DNA from: Alnus glutinosa | Taxonomy: Eukaryota; Streptophyta; Magnoliopsida; Fagales; Betulaceae | Assembly: GCF_958979055.1 (NCBI RefSeq) | Contig: NC_084899.1 | Coordinates: 1,314,501-1,378,500, forward strand | Direction of reading: 5' to 3' | Length of the DNA stretch: 64,000 nucleotides | Shown: in pieces, positions 47,165 through 58,332 of the stretch | Layout: every line of letters starts with the position of its first letter | Position numbering within the stretch: the first letter of the stretch is position 1 | Notes under the pieces: model-generated | What the model saw: the letters and a program-made list of their open reading frames with translations, nothing else | Databases searched by the model: none | Told to the model about the DNA's origin: nothing | Position numbers and translations under genes: made by a program

Positions 47165-47335
47165 TAAGAATAATGCCAAAAATTATTTTTTTATTCTTTA
47201 AGACTGACGTGACAGTTTTAACCGACATTTAAATAAGTTATTGTTTAAAAAAAAAAATTAAGAATTATTTGGATTGTCATGTTAATATTGTAGAATAATT
47301 GTGAAATAAAAATGTAATTTTTAGCGTTACTCTTA
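47165..47335. repeat. MITE, TAAGARTAAYGC ends (copy 1)
   Basis: The left end TAAGAATAATGCCAAAAATTA is inverted at the right end (...TAATTTTTAGCGTTACTCTTA). AATAAAAA/TTTTTATT blocks lie just inside. No coding content. It sits directly beside copy 2. Confidence 0.65.
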
Positions 47336-47373
47336 TGTAATACTTATTACGATAGTAACTAAATAATTAAATT

Positions 47374-47546
47374 TAAGTAATGCCAAAGATTAAATTTTTA
47401 TCTTACAATTATCATACAATGATGGTATATAATCCTAACCAATTTTTTGATCAATTATTGTTTTAAAAAGAAAACTATAAGGATTGATTGGAACTGACAC
47501 ATCTAAAATAATTGTGGAATAAAAATATGGTTTCCGGCATTACTCA
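47374..47546. repeat. MITE, TAAGTAATGCC ends (copy 2)
   Basis: TAAGTAATGCCAAAGATTAAA at the left and ...CCGGCATTACTCAT at the right are inverted ends. CAATTAT/ATAATTG blocks lie inside. It is the same family as copy 1, 38 bp away. It abuts the MULE-type element at 47556. Confidence 0.65.
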
Positions 47547-47555
47547 TTAAATTTA

Positions 47556-48005
47556 GGGATAACCTCGTAAAAGGGTATCGAACTACCGGCCGTTTTGAGA
47601 AAATGGTACTGTACTATTAAACGTCTCAAATTAGGGTAAGAAGTTTCCAAACGTCTCACTTAAGAGTACTCCGTTAGGATTTGGCGATTTGCTGTTAAAT
47701 CCGTCTAAAATTTCTAAAACACCCATATATTTATTTTTTTTAAAAAAAAAATTCAAAGATTCAGGCATGACTATTTTTGCAAATTTCGTTAAGTTTTGAC
47801 CAACACCTAAATCCTATCATTTTTTTTTTTCTAAAAAAACAGGGGGGTATTTTAAAAATTTTGACCGGATATAATAGCAAATCCTAACAGAGTACCATCA
47901 AGTGAGACGTTTGGAAACTTGATACCCCAGTTTGAGACGTTTGATAATTCAGTACATTTTTATCAAAATGGCAGATAATTTGATACCCTTTTGTGAAGTT
48001 ATCCC
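47556..48005. mobile_element. Non-autonomous MULE-type element with perfect 9 bp duplication
   Basis: GGGATAACCTCGTAAAAGGGTATCGAACTACC-like left end and an inverted right end (...GATACCCTTTTGTGAAGTTATCCC). The terminal repeats are about 120 bp. The flanks are identical: TTAAATTTA at 47547-47555 and 48006-48014. Unlike the other large elements here it lacks the GC-rich core. Non-coding. Confidence 0.85.
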
Positions 48006-48014
48006 TTAAATTTA

Positions 48015-49382
48015 TGTATCAAATTTTATTGTTTAAATTTTTCACTACTAAAATATTGTAATGTGAGTTTGTACAGAATTATAGTAGACTGTAAAAGTTG
48101 TAATATCGGAAATATTTTTCATATTTTTGAAACTTGACCAAAAAAAGAGAATACCCCCATTTTGTAACCTTAATTGGCAAGTGGGTTTTGGAAGAATTTC
48201 ATGATTCTGTCGGTCTCAATCTCTATCATAGTATTTATCTTCCTAAACATATATGAAAACAATAAATTATTGTTATTATTATTATTATTTTTTTAATAAA
48301 GGTGTAATACGTTTATTAATCAAATTTGTAAAAGATTCAGAAATTATGAGTTACAAGAAGAGTACATTTTTATTGTATATGTGTATATCCCAAAAGTCTT
48401 ATAAACTTCCAATAGACAGGAAAAAAAAAAATTAATGAAATGAATTACCAGATTTAATTTAATCCTAGTGCCCTTGTTTGTAGGTTATTTTGGCCATTCA
48501 TCAACCTTAAATTTCCATGAATCACACAAAACAAAAGATAGGCTTAGAAATATAAACATCGAATAAGAGGATTAAAATGAGAAATAATTATGCGTTTTCT
48601 AGTAATTCATTAAGTCGATCATAACATATTCACTTATCAATTATGACGATCCCAAAAAATCATATTTTTCAAAGTTGTTAGAATGAAATTATGTGATGAA
48701 TCCGGATCTTCAACAATTTACTGTTTAGATTGTTAGTGATTCGAGTAGGCAATAAATGTAAGAGATCCTTAATGTAGCCCACGTGCCTAAACAAGAGAGT
48801 AGACTCTCCGAGGCATGTTCCGATAAATAAACTCTATAATTTTTTTTGTAATTTTTTTAGGCCGAGTGCAGATAAAAAATAAAATAAAATAAAATAAAAT
48901 AAAAGAAATTGAAAATCTGTATCATTATGCAATGTGTGAAATGATGGGGACTATCATCCTTTACGCATTCATTTAGTGTGGTACACCAAATGCATGCACT
49001 CCCACTCGATAAGGACACCTCTCATGATGGATCCCCATCTTTTTGAGCCAATCTTGCTTCTTCTCTTCCATTTATTTATTTATTTATTTCATTTTTTTTT
49101 CTTGAATATCTTATATATTATTGTTTAATTTTCGTGGACTGTAGTTCAACATAGGACCATCAGGCAAGTAATAATTCAACATCTACATGGTTTGATTATA
49201 TTTGAAAGGTGCTCACCCTTTTCTGGTAGGCTTGGCAAGTAGAAAGCATTTTGAGTGAACTTCAAAGCATTGGAAAAAGCTGTGTGACCAACCGTTGGTG
49301 GTTGCCAAGTTGGTTTCAAAATATGGATCAAGCTTGGTCATGATTTGGTTAGAATTAAATCCGTTGAAATTTGAACACGTGT
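48015..49382. other. AT-rich intergenic DNA
   Basis: No gene or classified repeat, apart from short AAAAT-type tandem units (about 48876-48904) and poly-T runs. Confidence 0.4.
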
Positions 49383-49880
49383 TGTAGCACCTCGGTTTTA
49401 TATTGGGAAGATGAAAAGTAACCCACATAAAGTAAGTGATTTATAAAAATGAGCATAAGTGTTAAGTCCCATATTGCCTAATTACTAAGTGAAATTAGGC
49501 TTTGTAATAGATTATAGGAAAACTATAAATTGATTAGTCATTTTGGGGTGATAGCACATATGTGATTAGCATTTTTTTCTGAATTATTAAAAATGGTATC
49601 AGAGCCACCTAGTAACGCCAAGCCATGTGGTACAATAGTATTGCCTGACGAGGCCCTGACGAGGACTTCATGAGTTTAAAATTGAGAATTTGTAACACTT
49701 CGATCCCATATTAAGAAGATGAGTAACTCACATAGAATTAGTATTTTATAAAGATAGTCATGAGTTATAAGTCACACATTACTTAGTTATTAGGTGAAAC
49801 TGGGTTTTATAATGAATTATAAGGAAACTTCAATTTGACTAGTTATTTTGGGGTGATAGCATAGATGTGGTTTTCACATA
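49383..49880 (+). mobile_element. TRIM (terminal-repeat retrotransposon in miniature)
   Basis: Two direct repeats of about 190-205 bp start TGTAGCACCTCGG (49383) and TGTAACACTTCGA (49691). They share blocks such as TTTTGGGGTGATAGCA. Directly after the first repeat lies TGGTATCAGAGCC (49594-49606), the primer-binding site complementary to the 3' end of initiator tRNA-Met used by plant LTR elements. The internal part is only about 100 bp with no coding capacity. Short LTRs, an iMet primer site and no genes define a TRIM, which moves only with help from other elements. The two LTRs have diverged, so the insertion is old. Confidence 0.8.
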
Positions 49881-49961
49881 TTAACTAGACAATGTGAGAC
49901 TTAACACTCATGACCATCTTTATAAATCACACACTTCTCAATGTATGACTGGGATGTTACA
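49870..49961 (-). mobile_element. Inverted TRIM LTR fragment fused to the right LTR
   Basis: Read on the minus strand, TGTAACATCCCAGTCATACA ... ATTTATAAAGATGGTCATGA ... GTGTTAAGTCTCACATTG is the 5' half of the same LTR. It abuts the 3' end of the second LTR head to head. This is a rearrangement or a second, inverted insertion. Confidence 0.65.
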
Positions 49962-50038
49962 TGTGTAGAAATGAGAAATAGTTATTCATTAAAAAAAAAA
50001 AAAAAAAAAGACGAGAGAAATAGTTATTCGTGAATGTA

Positions 50039-50224
50039 GTGGCGGACCTACATGGGGGCCCTAGCCCCCCCCCCCCAAGCCCTAAAATTTTTTTCCCAAT
50101 TTTTTTTTTTTGAAAAAAAAAATTAAATTAAATTTTACCCTTAAATTTTTATTTTTAGTTTTGCCCCCTTAATTTTTTTTTTCCAATTTTGCCCCTCATA
50201 TTCACAAGGCTTGGTCCGTCACTG
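50039..50224. repeat. hAT-like MITE remnant
   Basis: GTGGCGGACCTACATGGGGG at the left and the inverted ...GGCTTGGTCCGTCACTGC at the right, with GGGGGCC/GCCCCC and TTTTGCCCC words inside. This is the same layout as the element at 17870-18041, but without a preserved duplication. Confidence 0.5.
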
Positions 50225-51779
50225 CATGAATGAAATGACATTTTCCTATTAAAAAACATTTTTTTTTTTAGTCCGGATACTATTTTTTTTTTTTTTAAAA
50301 AAAAAAGAAAAAGATATTATCTCAATGGTGGTTGATCACCCCAATAATGGAATGACTAGGACCTGGTTTTTCGATCAATCAATCAGTTGAACTTGAACCA
50401 CATTTTGAGTCTTGTTGACTTTTTTCTTCTCCAAGCAAAGTGAACTGGATCACACGCTGATTGCACCTCTCTTGCTTAGCTTGGAAGAACATTTGAAGGG
50501 AAGGGAGTAACCCCCATAATAATTAAAAAAAGAATAAGAAAAAGAAAAAGAAAGAGGATGTTTTCATTTAATTGGTTTGTTTATAATTCTATTCTTTTAT
50601 CATTATTAGTTCTTTTGGTATCAACATTTATTAAAGCTTTTATGATACAAAACCTTAAACTGGACAAGGATCTTTACTTAGGGTTGGTAATTTTTTATAT
50701 AACTTGCAAATTTGAAATTAATAAATTAAAGTTAAGAGGTGTGACCCGTTTAACTAATAGGTCATGTTAGGATTAACCGATATAGTATTATATTCATGAA
50801 TTGACACAGCCTGAACCCGACACGCAATTAAAGGACCGACAATTTTTGAACGACTCGCGAACCTGTTGCGAATCCTACATGAAATTAGTGTGCTATTGTT
50901 GAGGGGTTTTGTTTGTTTAATTAAATTTGTCGAGTTAGAGTTTATCTATATAATCTTATACATATGGCTCGACACGCAACCACGAATTGTCACCAATATC
51001 CTTACCACGTGGCATTATGTACACTGTTAAATAAAACAAAATAAAATATTGATCGTGAAATGAATCTCCCAATGGAAATGATCATATTCCCCTTAAAATA
51101 GCTGGATCGCCTTAATAATTTACCGTCGCCTTAAAAAACTCGAGTGTCACTTAACTATCCTAGATGAAAAGAAAAGAATCTTTTTAAACTGACCAAAGCT
51201 TTAACTACATAAACCTCTTTCGTAAGGATGAAGTTAAAATTATTTTAACCTAATCTATTAAATTAATATCTGTCTTTAGATCCTTATGATTTTCACACGT
51301 GTTTTTAATAGAATTAACAGAGTATGTAATTTTCAAAATCACTCGCTCTAAAAATAAATATCAATTTAATAGATCGAGTTAAAGGAATATTCTTCTGCAC
51401 AATTTTTTTTTTTTTAAAAAAATAAAATAAAAAAAATACCTGTGTTCAAAGAAGGCACAGCTAACTAAACAGAGGCAAGCCCAGATTCTGTAGTAGGCCC
51501 AGAGATAGCCCCCCTGGAACGCTAAATGGGCTTGTTTGAAGCCCATTAAAGTATGAGCATAAAAAAACGTAGCCCAAATATGGAACAGTCGAAGCCCGTA
51601 AAAGTCCCTCCACCCAACACATTAACACAACATCTTCTGAAGATCCAGCAGGTCTCTCTGGAACGACACGTTTGACGTTCCGGACCCAACGTACAACACT
51701 GCATTGCACAGGCAAATTTCGCTCTTGTTCAAAGTTGATTCCTTTTTCTCTGTGTGCGTGACTTTCAGGACAATTGAGA
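50225..51779. other. Upstream region of CFIS2
   Basis: AT-rich intergenic DNA. The stretch at about 50740-50960 (GTGACCCGTTTAACTAATAGG, ACGACTCGCGAACCTG, GGCTCGACACGCAACC) looks like an unclassified dispersed repeat. The last about 200 bp before the ATG are less AT-rich and probably hold the promoter and 5' UTR. Confidence 0.4.
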
Positions 51780-53157
51780 ATGGGAGATGAAATGGGTTCG
51801 AACGGTAATGTCAGTGAAAGCGGTGGCAGCGATCAGAGTCATGGCGTAATAGATATATATCCTCTGAGTTACTACTACTTTGGATCCAAAGAAGCCCTTC
51901 CCTTTAAGGACGAGACCTTGGCCGATCGTATTCAGAGGATGAAGTCCAAGTACACCCTACAATCTCTCACTCACTATGTTTGCTCAACTGGGTTTGTTTT
52001 GTTTTCATTAAATTTTTATTATTATTTAATATTTTTTTAAAAACTTTCTTTTGTTGTTCTTTTGTTTAGCTACGCTGCTCATGGGCTGAGGACTTGTGTG
52101 AAAGCTGTAATTCTGGTTAGTCATCTAGTCTTTATCGTGATGATTTCTCTTTTGGTTTTTAAATTTTATGTTTTGCTTGTGCTGCTCTGTAATTTTTTTG
52201 TACGCTAATTTCTCTTTTTCTTTTTCTTTGTTTTCTTTTTGTTTTTGTATATGGGTTTAAAATTATTGTTTTATGAGAGCAGCCATATTGAATTTGGTTG
52301 GACTGGAGGCTAACGATTTAGTATTGCTTATTAATCTCAACGACGACAACCAGTTCCTCTCAAAACCACTTGCTATCTGTGATACTAGTCCTGCTTAAAG
52401 TACTTGTTAAATATGATATCGATTCTGCCTAAAATAGTTTTTGGTGTGAATCAACTGTCCGAGATGATACGAATTATGAAACCTGCATCATTTACTGATT
52501 TTGCATTCTAGAATAATAAGCAACTCTTCATAAAAAGTTTGGTGTTATTGATTTTTGCTTGTGAGTGCTTATCATTGATTTCGCAAAATCTGCTTGAGAA
52601 CAGGAAAATTTTCGATGGATAACTATGTGACTGTCCTTGAAAGTGTTCACTGATATTGTAAATTTTGAGTTCATTAAAGACAGAAACATTTTGAGATTCA
52701 AAACTATCTTTGAAGGTCCTGGCATATGGTGGAGGACAAAAGATATTTATTTTTTGGTATTAGTTGGAAGGAAATTGGAGAAGCAACGTGATGAATAATT
52801 TGAATTGCTGTCTAGTTCCACTGTATAAGTTAGCAAATATGGATCGAAGGAATAAAGTGAACTACTTATATGGGTTCTTTTATTGACTATAAGAGAGAGG
52901 CCAAGATAGCGTAGTTTTCAAATCTTGGTTGGGATTGCAGCTATTTATTGAGGTAGGGCTGGTGGCCTGGCTTCACTCTATCTCTGCTTTCTTGCATATT
53001 GAGGCTCTTTTATATACATGTGCAGGTTGATCTTTAATAAAAAACACGGTTTGGGGAGTAGACCCGCGTTAAGGGTTAGTGTAAGACCACAAAGCTAGAT
53101 GGATTTGCTTGTAGATTTTTATGGTAGATGTAATATAGCTCTGAGTTAGACAGACAT

Positions 53158-53189
<32 letters not shown>

Positions 53190-54575
53190 TAATTTTGGTT
53201 TCTGTTCAAAATTTAATCTTTTTATTTAACTTGTTATTCTCTCAAGGTGGAGGTGATGATGTGGACAATTGACATCTTTAATGAGAATTCTCTTTTCCTG
53301 ATTGATAATGTTTAGTATCTCTAAGGTTTCTCTTCAAATAGCATGATTTTGGCAATTTGTTTTCCATTGAGTATGAAATCAAGGCACATGATACTATAGT
53401 GAAAGGATGCGATTGTTGTTAAATCAGGTTGAGTTGTTCAATCATCCTCATTTGTTGCTGTTGCAAGTAAGGAATTCCACCTTCAAGCTTCCTGGTGGCC
53501 GCTTAAGGCCAGGTGAATCAGGTAAATGGACAGCTCATCAAACTTCATACAGGGAAGGTGAATTTCTGTTCAGTTGTGGGATATTGTTCTAAGGTTTACT
53601 GAACTAGGAACCTTTTGAATTGATTGTCCAGATATTGATGGATTGAGACGTAAGCTGTCAAGAAAGCTTTCTGTCAATGAAAGCGGTGATGAGGCTGAAT
53701 GGGAGGTATCAAAGTCCTTTTAAATTTAGCGTGTTTATGTTGCAGTGTTCTCATCACAAGAAGTTAATACGAATTATGTATCAATGTTAGGTGGGAGAAT
53801 GCCTTGGGATGTGGTGGAGGCCTGACTTTGAAACATTACTATATCCGTACTTGCCACCTAATGTAAAAAGACCTAAGGTAGTCGATCTGCTTAAACCACC
53901 TCCTTCAAGTTCTGATGCCATAGAAAACTTATTTCTAATGCTGGTCTTGTCTGTAGGAGTGCACGAAACTCTTTCTTGTGAGATTGCCGGCTAGTCGGAG
54001 GTTCATAGTACCAAAAAAACTAAAATTGCTGGCAGTTCCATTGTGCCAGATACATGAAAATCACAAGGTAATGAACTCCATATTCTTTCTAAACATTGAT
54101 GATGTGCGATGGAGATGGAATCAGTCCATTGTGATTCACATAGATTTGAGACAAGTCCAGCTTGTTATAGATTGCCTTTTCAAATTCTTTTGTATTTCTT
54201 ATCACTTCTTTGAGATAAGAACATTTTCAGATTTCAACAATCAACTTTCTTTCCACTGCATTTTAATGACCTTAGTGATTTCTATCACCAACTTGTGTGT
54301 TTAAATGCCATCTAAAAAGATAAAGGTTTCAATTTCCTTTATGTCTCTTGCATCTTAGAAGAAAGGTAAACATGATGAATGGCAGACATGAAATCTCCAT
54401 GTAATTTGTATGCAATGATTGATATGATCTCCTCGGACATCCAACTTCCCCCTTAGACAAAGGTAAGAGCCAGGTTTGATTTGTTTCAATTGTTGCATTT
54501 CAGACGTACGGACCAGTCATATCGGGCGTGCCGCAGCTGCTATCCAAATTTTCATTCAACATCATTCAATCTTAA
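51780..54575 (+). CDS. CFIS2: Pre-mRNA cleavage factor Im 25 kDa subunit (CFIS2 / NUDT21)
   Basis: Part of cleavage factor Im, which binds UGUA upstream of poly(A) sites and steers alternative polyadenylation in the nucleus. Exons 51780-51949, 52070-52115, 53428-53521, 53632-53705, 53791-53877, 53957-54067 and 54504-54575 join in frame to 217 residues, close to the plant CFIS2 length. The conserved start of the fold (DIYPLSYYYFGSKEAL) is followed by a Nudix-like box (FKLPGGRLRPGESDIDGLRRKL). CFIm25 proteins are not active hydrolases: their Nudix box lacks the full set of catalytic glutamates, as seen here. The end PQLLSKFSFNIIQS matches the family. The ATG at 51780 is the first in frame; a second Met follows four codons later. 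Confidence 0.96.
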
Positions 54576-54920
54576 AATAAACCTGTTTCATCGTAGCATA
54601 GTCTATATGGTAAGTATATGGGACCAGGAAGAAGGATGTGTGTGAAGAAGGTTTTTTTTACTGCGGCATTAATTTCATGGAATCTGGACAGGCACTTGTA
54701 TATATGTTGGTTTTCTATAGTTTTACCAAAGGTGGTGAATTTGTAATACTGCAATATAAATTTTATTTTTTTGTTTTGGCGTGACACTTTTCTTTGACTA
54801 TGTAAATGCTCACAATCGAAGTTTTGAAGCAGAATTAAATGTCTTTTTCTTCAAAACTCTTTATGGTTGCCTATAATTGTTTTCATGTATTTAGTGTTCA
54901 AGATTTTCTTGATCTCTTAA

Positions 54921-55016
54921 CTTTTTGCTTGATAGGTGTCTCCCTTTTATACTTCCCGTGTACTTTGGTTGTGCCCTTTTGCTTTTAATGAAATTTGTTT
55001 ACTTATTAAAAAAATG
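54921..55016 (+). mobile_element. LINE 3' tail remnant downstream of CFIS2
   Basis: The stretch has TATACTTCCCGTGTACTTTGG, then GTGCCCTTTTGCTTTTAATG, and ends TTTACTTATTAAAAAAA. It matches the tail pattern of the LINE at 6373-7915. Only the 3' end is present, so this is a severely truncated insertion. Confidence 0.55.
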
Positions 55017-55192
55017 GGTGTATGATCAAAAGTTCTAAATGTACTTTGATAAATTCTTCTTTAATTTAGAAAAATGATAGAAGGACTGGAATTTTGTTTG
55101 TAAATATAAGGACATCATTTTCATATTCATGTTAGCCTTTTTCCCTTTTAGAACTTCTTCCTCCAACCCACTTGAAGATTTTGACGGATGTT

Positions 55193-56621
55193 GGCCCCGT
55201 TTGAACCCCCTCCCCTCCCCTTAGGAATTTTTTTTTTTTTTTTTTTTGAATGATTGGAAAATAAGATTAATGTGATATAAAGTTGAAATAATTTATATGA
55301 AAAAGTGAAAAAATAAAAATAAAAATAAAATTGTATTGTAGTGAGTTTTTTTATTTAAAAAGTAATAAAAAAATGTTGATGTGATATAAAAAGTTAAAAA
55401 TGTTTTAAAGTTGAATTTTTTTTTTAGAGAGGTAAGAGCATCCGCACTGAGCTCGGTAGTTCAAACTTTTCACCAAATTTTGGTGAAACTTGTCAAAAAT
55501 TCCTTTGCATCAACCTTTCCATCATTTCACCAAAATACCTGTTGTCAGAATCCTTCTCCATATTTAACGCCCATCGAGCTCACGCTATTCACTAAAATAT
55601 TATTTCTTTTTCACTTCCCGCGTCTAACGTTTCCTCCGGCCTTCCGTCTTCTACATCATGTCTTTGGGCAATTTCTTTGTCCAACTGGGTAGTGGGTGGT
55701 AAACTGGCTATGGACTATAAGCCGTATGATAGAAGTGGTAAATTTTCGCTCTAAATCTGCTTGCTTTTTTTGGGTGATCTGGGCTTCTGACGTGTTTTGT
55801 TTGGAAAATTAGGGTTTTGGTTTGTTTGAATTTTTGTTAATGTTGGGGTTTTGGTTTTCTTGGAGGGGAAAGATTTGGGTTTTAGGGTTTTGGGACTGTA
55901 ATTCATGGTGGGTTGTATGAGAATTTGATTTCTAGGGTTCTTGATTTTGGCTCAAATCCATCGGAGCCCATCTCTCTCTCTCGCCACAGCAATTGGAACA
56001 AATCATCATTGTTGCAGAGACTGATCGCAATATCAAAACTTTGCATTGTGTAGACCATTTGGATCCGTGAAAATTGAGGCTCCGCGAGGTGGATCAGAGA
56101 GGGACAAATCGAACTCGTCCTATTCTCCCACCCTGTCGTCGCCACTTTCTAGAAAGGTATCTCAAAATCTAAATTCTTCTTCTCTGTTAATGACCGATGG
56201 GATGAGTGTTTGATTGTGTAATTTTGGGATTTTGGTGGTATTGTGTTGATGTTTGTAGTGGCCGGCAATTGAGGTTCTTGGTTTTGTGGGTAGTCGATTG
56301 TGGTGGGATTGTTTGAAGCTCAAACTTGTTGGGTGTTTTGGTTGGTCGATGATGGCCGAATGAGGGAGTTTTGATGTAGAAACTTTGATGTTCTTGAGAG
56401 ACAGTTAAAGTAGTTATTTTCAAAACTAATAAAAAATAATATATAATTAAAATAGATAAATAGTTAGAGAGTTTGATGTATGATTTATTTTAAAAATAAT
56501 GAATAAAAAAAAAAAAAAGTAAATTATTTGACTTAAATTTAATTTTTTTTTTAAAGAGGCTCGATACAGATGCTCTTACAAATCAGAAAAGAAGATAGGA
56601 AAATAAAATTTCAAACGGGCC
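55193..56621. mobile_element. Outer element with GGCCCGTTTGAA ends, split by an insertion
   Basis: GGCCCCGTTTGAACCCC at the left is inverted at the right as ...TTTCAAACGGGCC. The ends belong to the GTTTG class common in MITEs. The inner part is interrupted by a second element at 55432-56579. I could not confirm a target duplication. Confidence 0.5.
55432..56579. mobile_element. Inner inserted element with GTAAGAGCATC ends
   Basis: GTAAGAGCATCCGCACTGAGC at the left is inverted at the right (...GATGCTCTTAC, with ...GCTCGATACA adjoining). The interior of about 1.1 kb is richer in G+C than the surrounding DNA and contains a gene-like stretch (about 55700-56360). I recognise no domain in it. It could hold captured gene sequence, but that is not shown. 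Confidence 0.5.
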
Positions 56622-56700
56622 TTTTATGAGCATAGATATTATTAGACAGTAATGAAAGGTCAAGCTCTATACATTCTGCTTCTTTTCATTGGATCACCGA

Positions 56701-57492
56701 TCACTCAGAGAAGGTGGCTAAAGGGGCTAAAGGTAGTTGGAATTGACACTGAAGTGACACGTGGATGTGATCTTGTGAAGGTGAAGGAAGCACGTATGGG
56801 GTTACTGTTGATGACTTTTGATGATGGTAGTAGTGTGTAGGCGGCGGCTGTGGTGCCTTTAGTGTTTGTGATGAGATGATAAAGTCATTGGAAGATGATC
56901 GGGGTACAACTCTATTACAACCCTATTCACAATCGTGTGGATCTTATGTGTGTGGGCTCCATACTATTGTGAGTGGAGTTGTGATGGAGTTGTGGAAAAG
57001 GATTGTGGGTTTAGCATTTCTCAAATGGTGATGGTTGTGGCTGTCTGGCCCAACCTTTGGCTAATCAGGACGTAAATTTGGATACAAATTAATGAGCTGT
57101 TCCGTGCTTAATAGTTCATCAAATTTTTTTTTTTTTAAAGAAAAACAAAAACAAAAAAGATGACTTTTTGATAAGACATGCGGTCATGAACATAACTTTG
57201 AAATGTAGATGTTTTGAAAAATTAATAATATTGACAAGAAATGGTAAAAATAGATAGGTAAAATAGAGAGGGAGATTAAGAGATGCATTAAAAATAGATA
57301 GTTAAAATAGAGAATGAGATTAGGAGATGTATGTGTTTTATAAAAGTGGGTAGTTGAAATATAAAACTATGATTTTTGTTAAAAAAAAAAAAAAAAAACC
57401 TAAAATAGAGAAGAGATTTCCTATGCGGAATGTGAATGCTTGTTGACTAAATTCTATTAGAAATTATGGTTCTCACTTTTATTTCTTCTATC
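56701..57492. other. Intergenic DNA with short direct repeats
   Basis: A unit like AAAAATAGATAGGTAAAATAG + AGAGGGAGATTAAGAGATG at about 57247-57287 is repeated once at about 57289-57335. Nothing else is recognisable. The 56880-57030 stretch (GTTGTGATGGAGTTGTGGAA, GTTTAGCATTTCTCA) is probably a MITE remnant. Confidence 0.4.
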
Positions 57493-57643
57493 TTTAGAGG
57501 AGCTTCCTCAAACTCCGTCTATAAAAATGACATGTGTTCATTTGCAAGTGAGAAACACATATTATTTAAAAAGTACATGTTTCTCACATGCAAAATAACA
57601 CATGTCATTTTTATGGACCGGGTTGAAGAAAGTCCCTCAAACC
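57493..57643. repeat. Foldback repeat (about 65-75 bp arms)
   Basis: AGGAGCTTCCTCAAACTCCG...AAAAATGACATGTGTTCATT...GTGAGAAACACAT is complementary to ...ACATGTTTCTCACATGCAAA...CACATGTCATTTTTATGG...GGTTGAAGAAAG. The loop is about 20 nt. Non-coding, MITE-like. Confidence 0.7.
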
Positions 57644-58282
57644 CAGTTTGAAAGAAAACTATCATTTTACAAACGTCCTATAAATATTTCATAAATTTGA
57701 TGTGACAAGATCTATTAACTATTCGGTAATTTTTATTTTTTTTTTTTTAACAAAGGTTGATCAAATGGTTCCTAGACCTTATCACGTAAGCTTTATAAGA
57801 TATTTGTCTAATATGTAGCATTTATTTTTTTCTAATTTACATTACATAACGATTGTAACTTATCCGATTCCATCGGGACATCTCCGTAAAAAAGGAAACC
57901 CGAGGACGTGAACTACCTTTATATCGATTGAACGGTAGAATTTTAAGCATAAAGAGCATTTACAAAGCTAAAACAACGAAAAATTTGAAACTTTTTGTCA
58001 CTATGTGACATATACCATAGGACTAATTTCCAATCTTAAAAAATAATTCGCTTTTCGTATTTTCATTTAGGTACAACTTACACTTATCAAGAGCATCAAC
58101 TCTAGACAAAGATCCCTTCCAATTCAACTGAATTGGAGGGGATCCAGTTAGCATAAAATGAATGACAAATGTCTTTTTATATTTTTTTTTAACAAATTTG
58201 CCATTTCATTTAAGCTAATTGACTTCTCTCCAGTTTAGTTGACTGGATAGAATCCAAATACATCAACTCGAATTTTTATCTC

Positions 58283-58332
58283 TTAACCCTAACCCTAACC
58301 TTAACCCTAACCCTAACTCTAACTCTAACTCT
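58283..58332 (+). repeat. Interstitial telomere-like tract (TAACCC)n
   Basis: About eight hexamers: TTAACCCTAACCCTAACC and related units, the last ones degenerate (AACTCT). The unit is six bases, not the seven-base CCCTAAA of most plant telomeres. It is flanked by ordinary AT-rich DNA. Confidence 0.85.

Larger units (their letters stand above)
54576..56700. other. CFIS2 3' flank and nested repeats
   Basis: The stop codon is followed by AATAAA-like sequence (54577) and the 3' UTR. Beyond it are a LINE tail (54921-55016) and a nested pair of inverted-repeat elements (55193-56621). No gene is recognisable. Confidence 0.45.
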
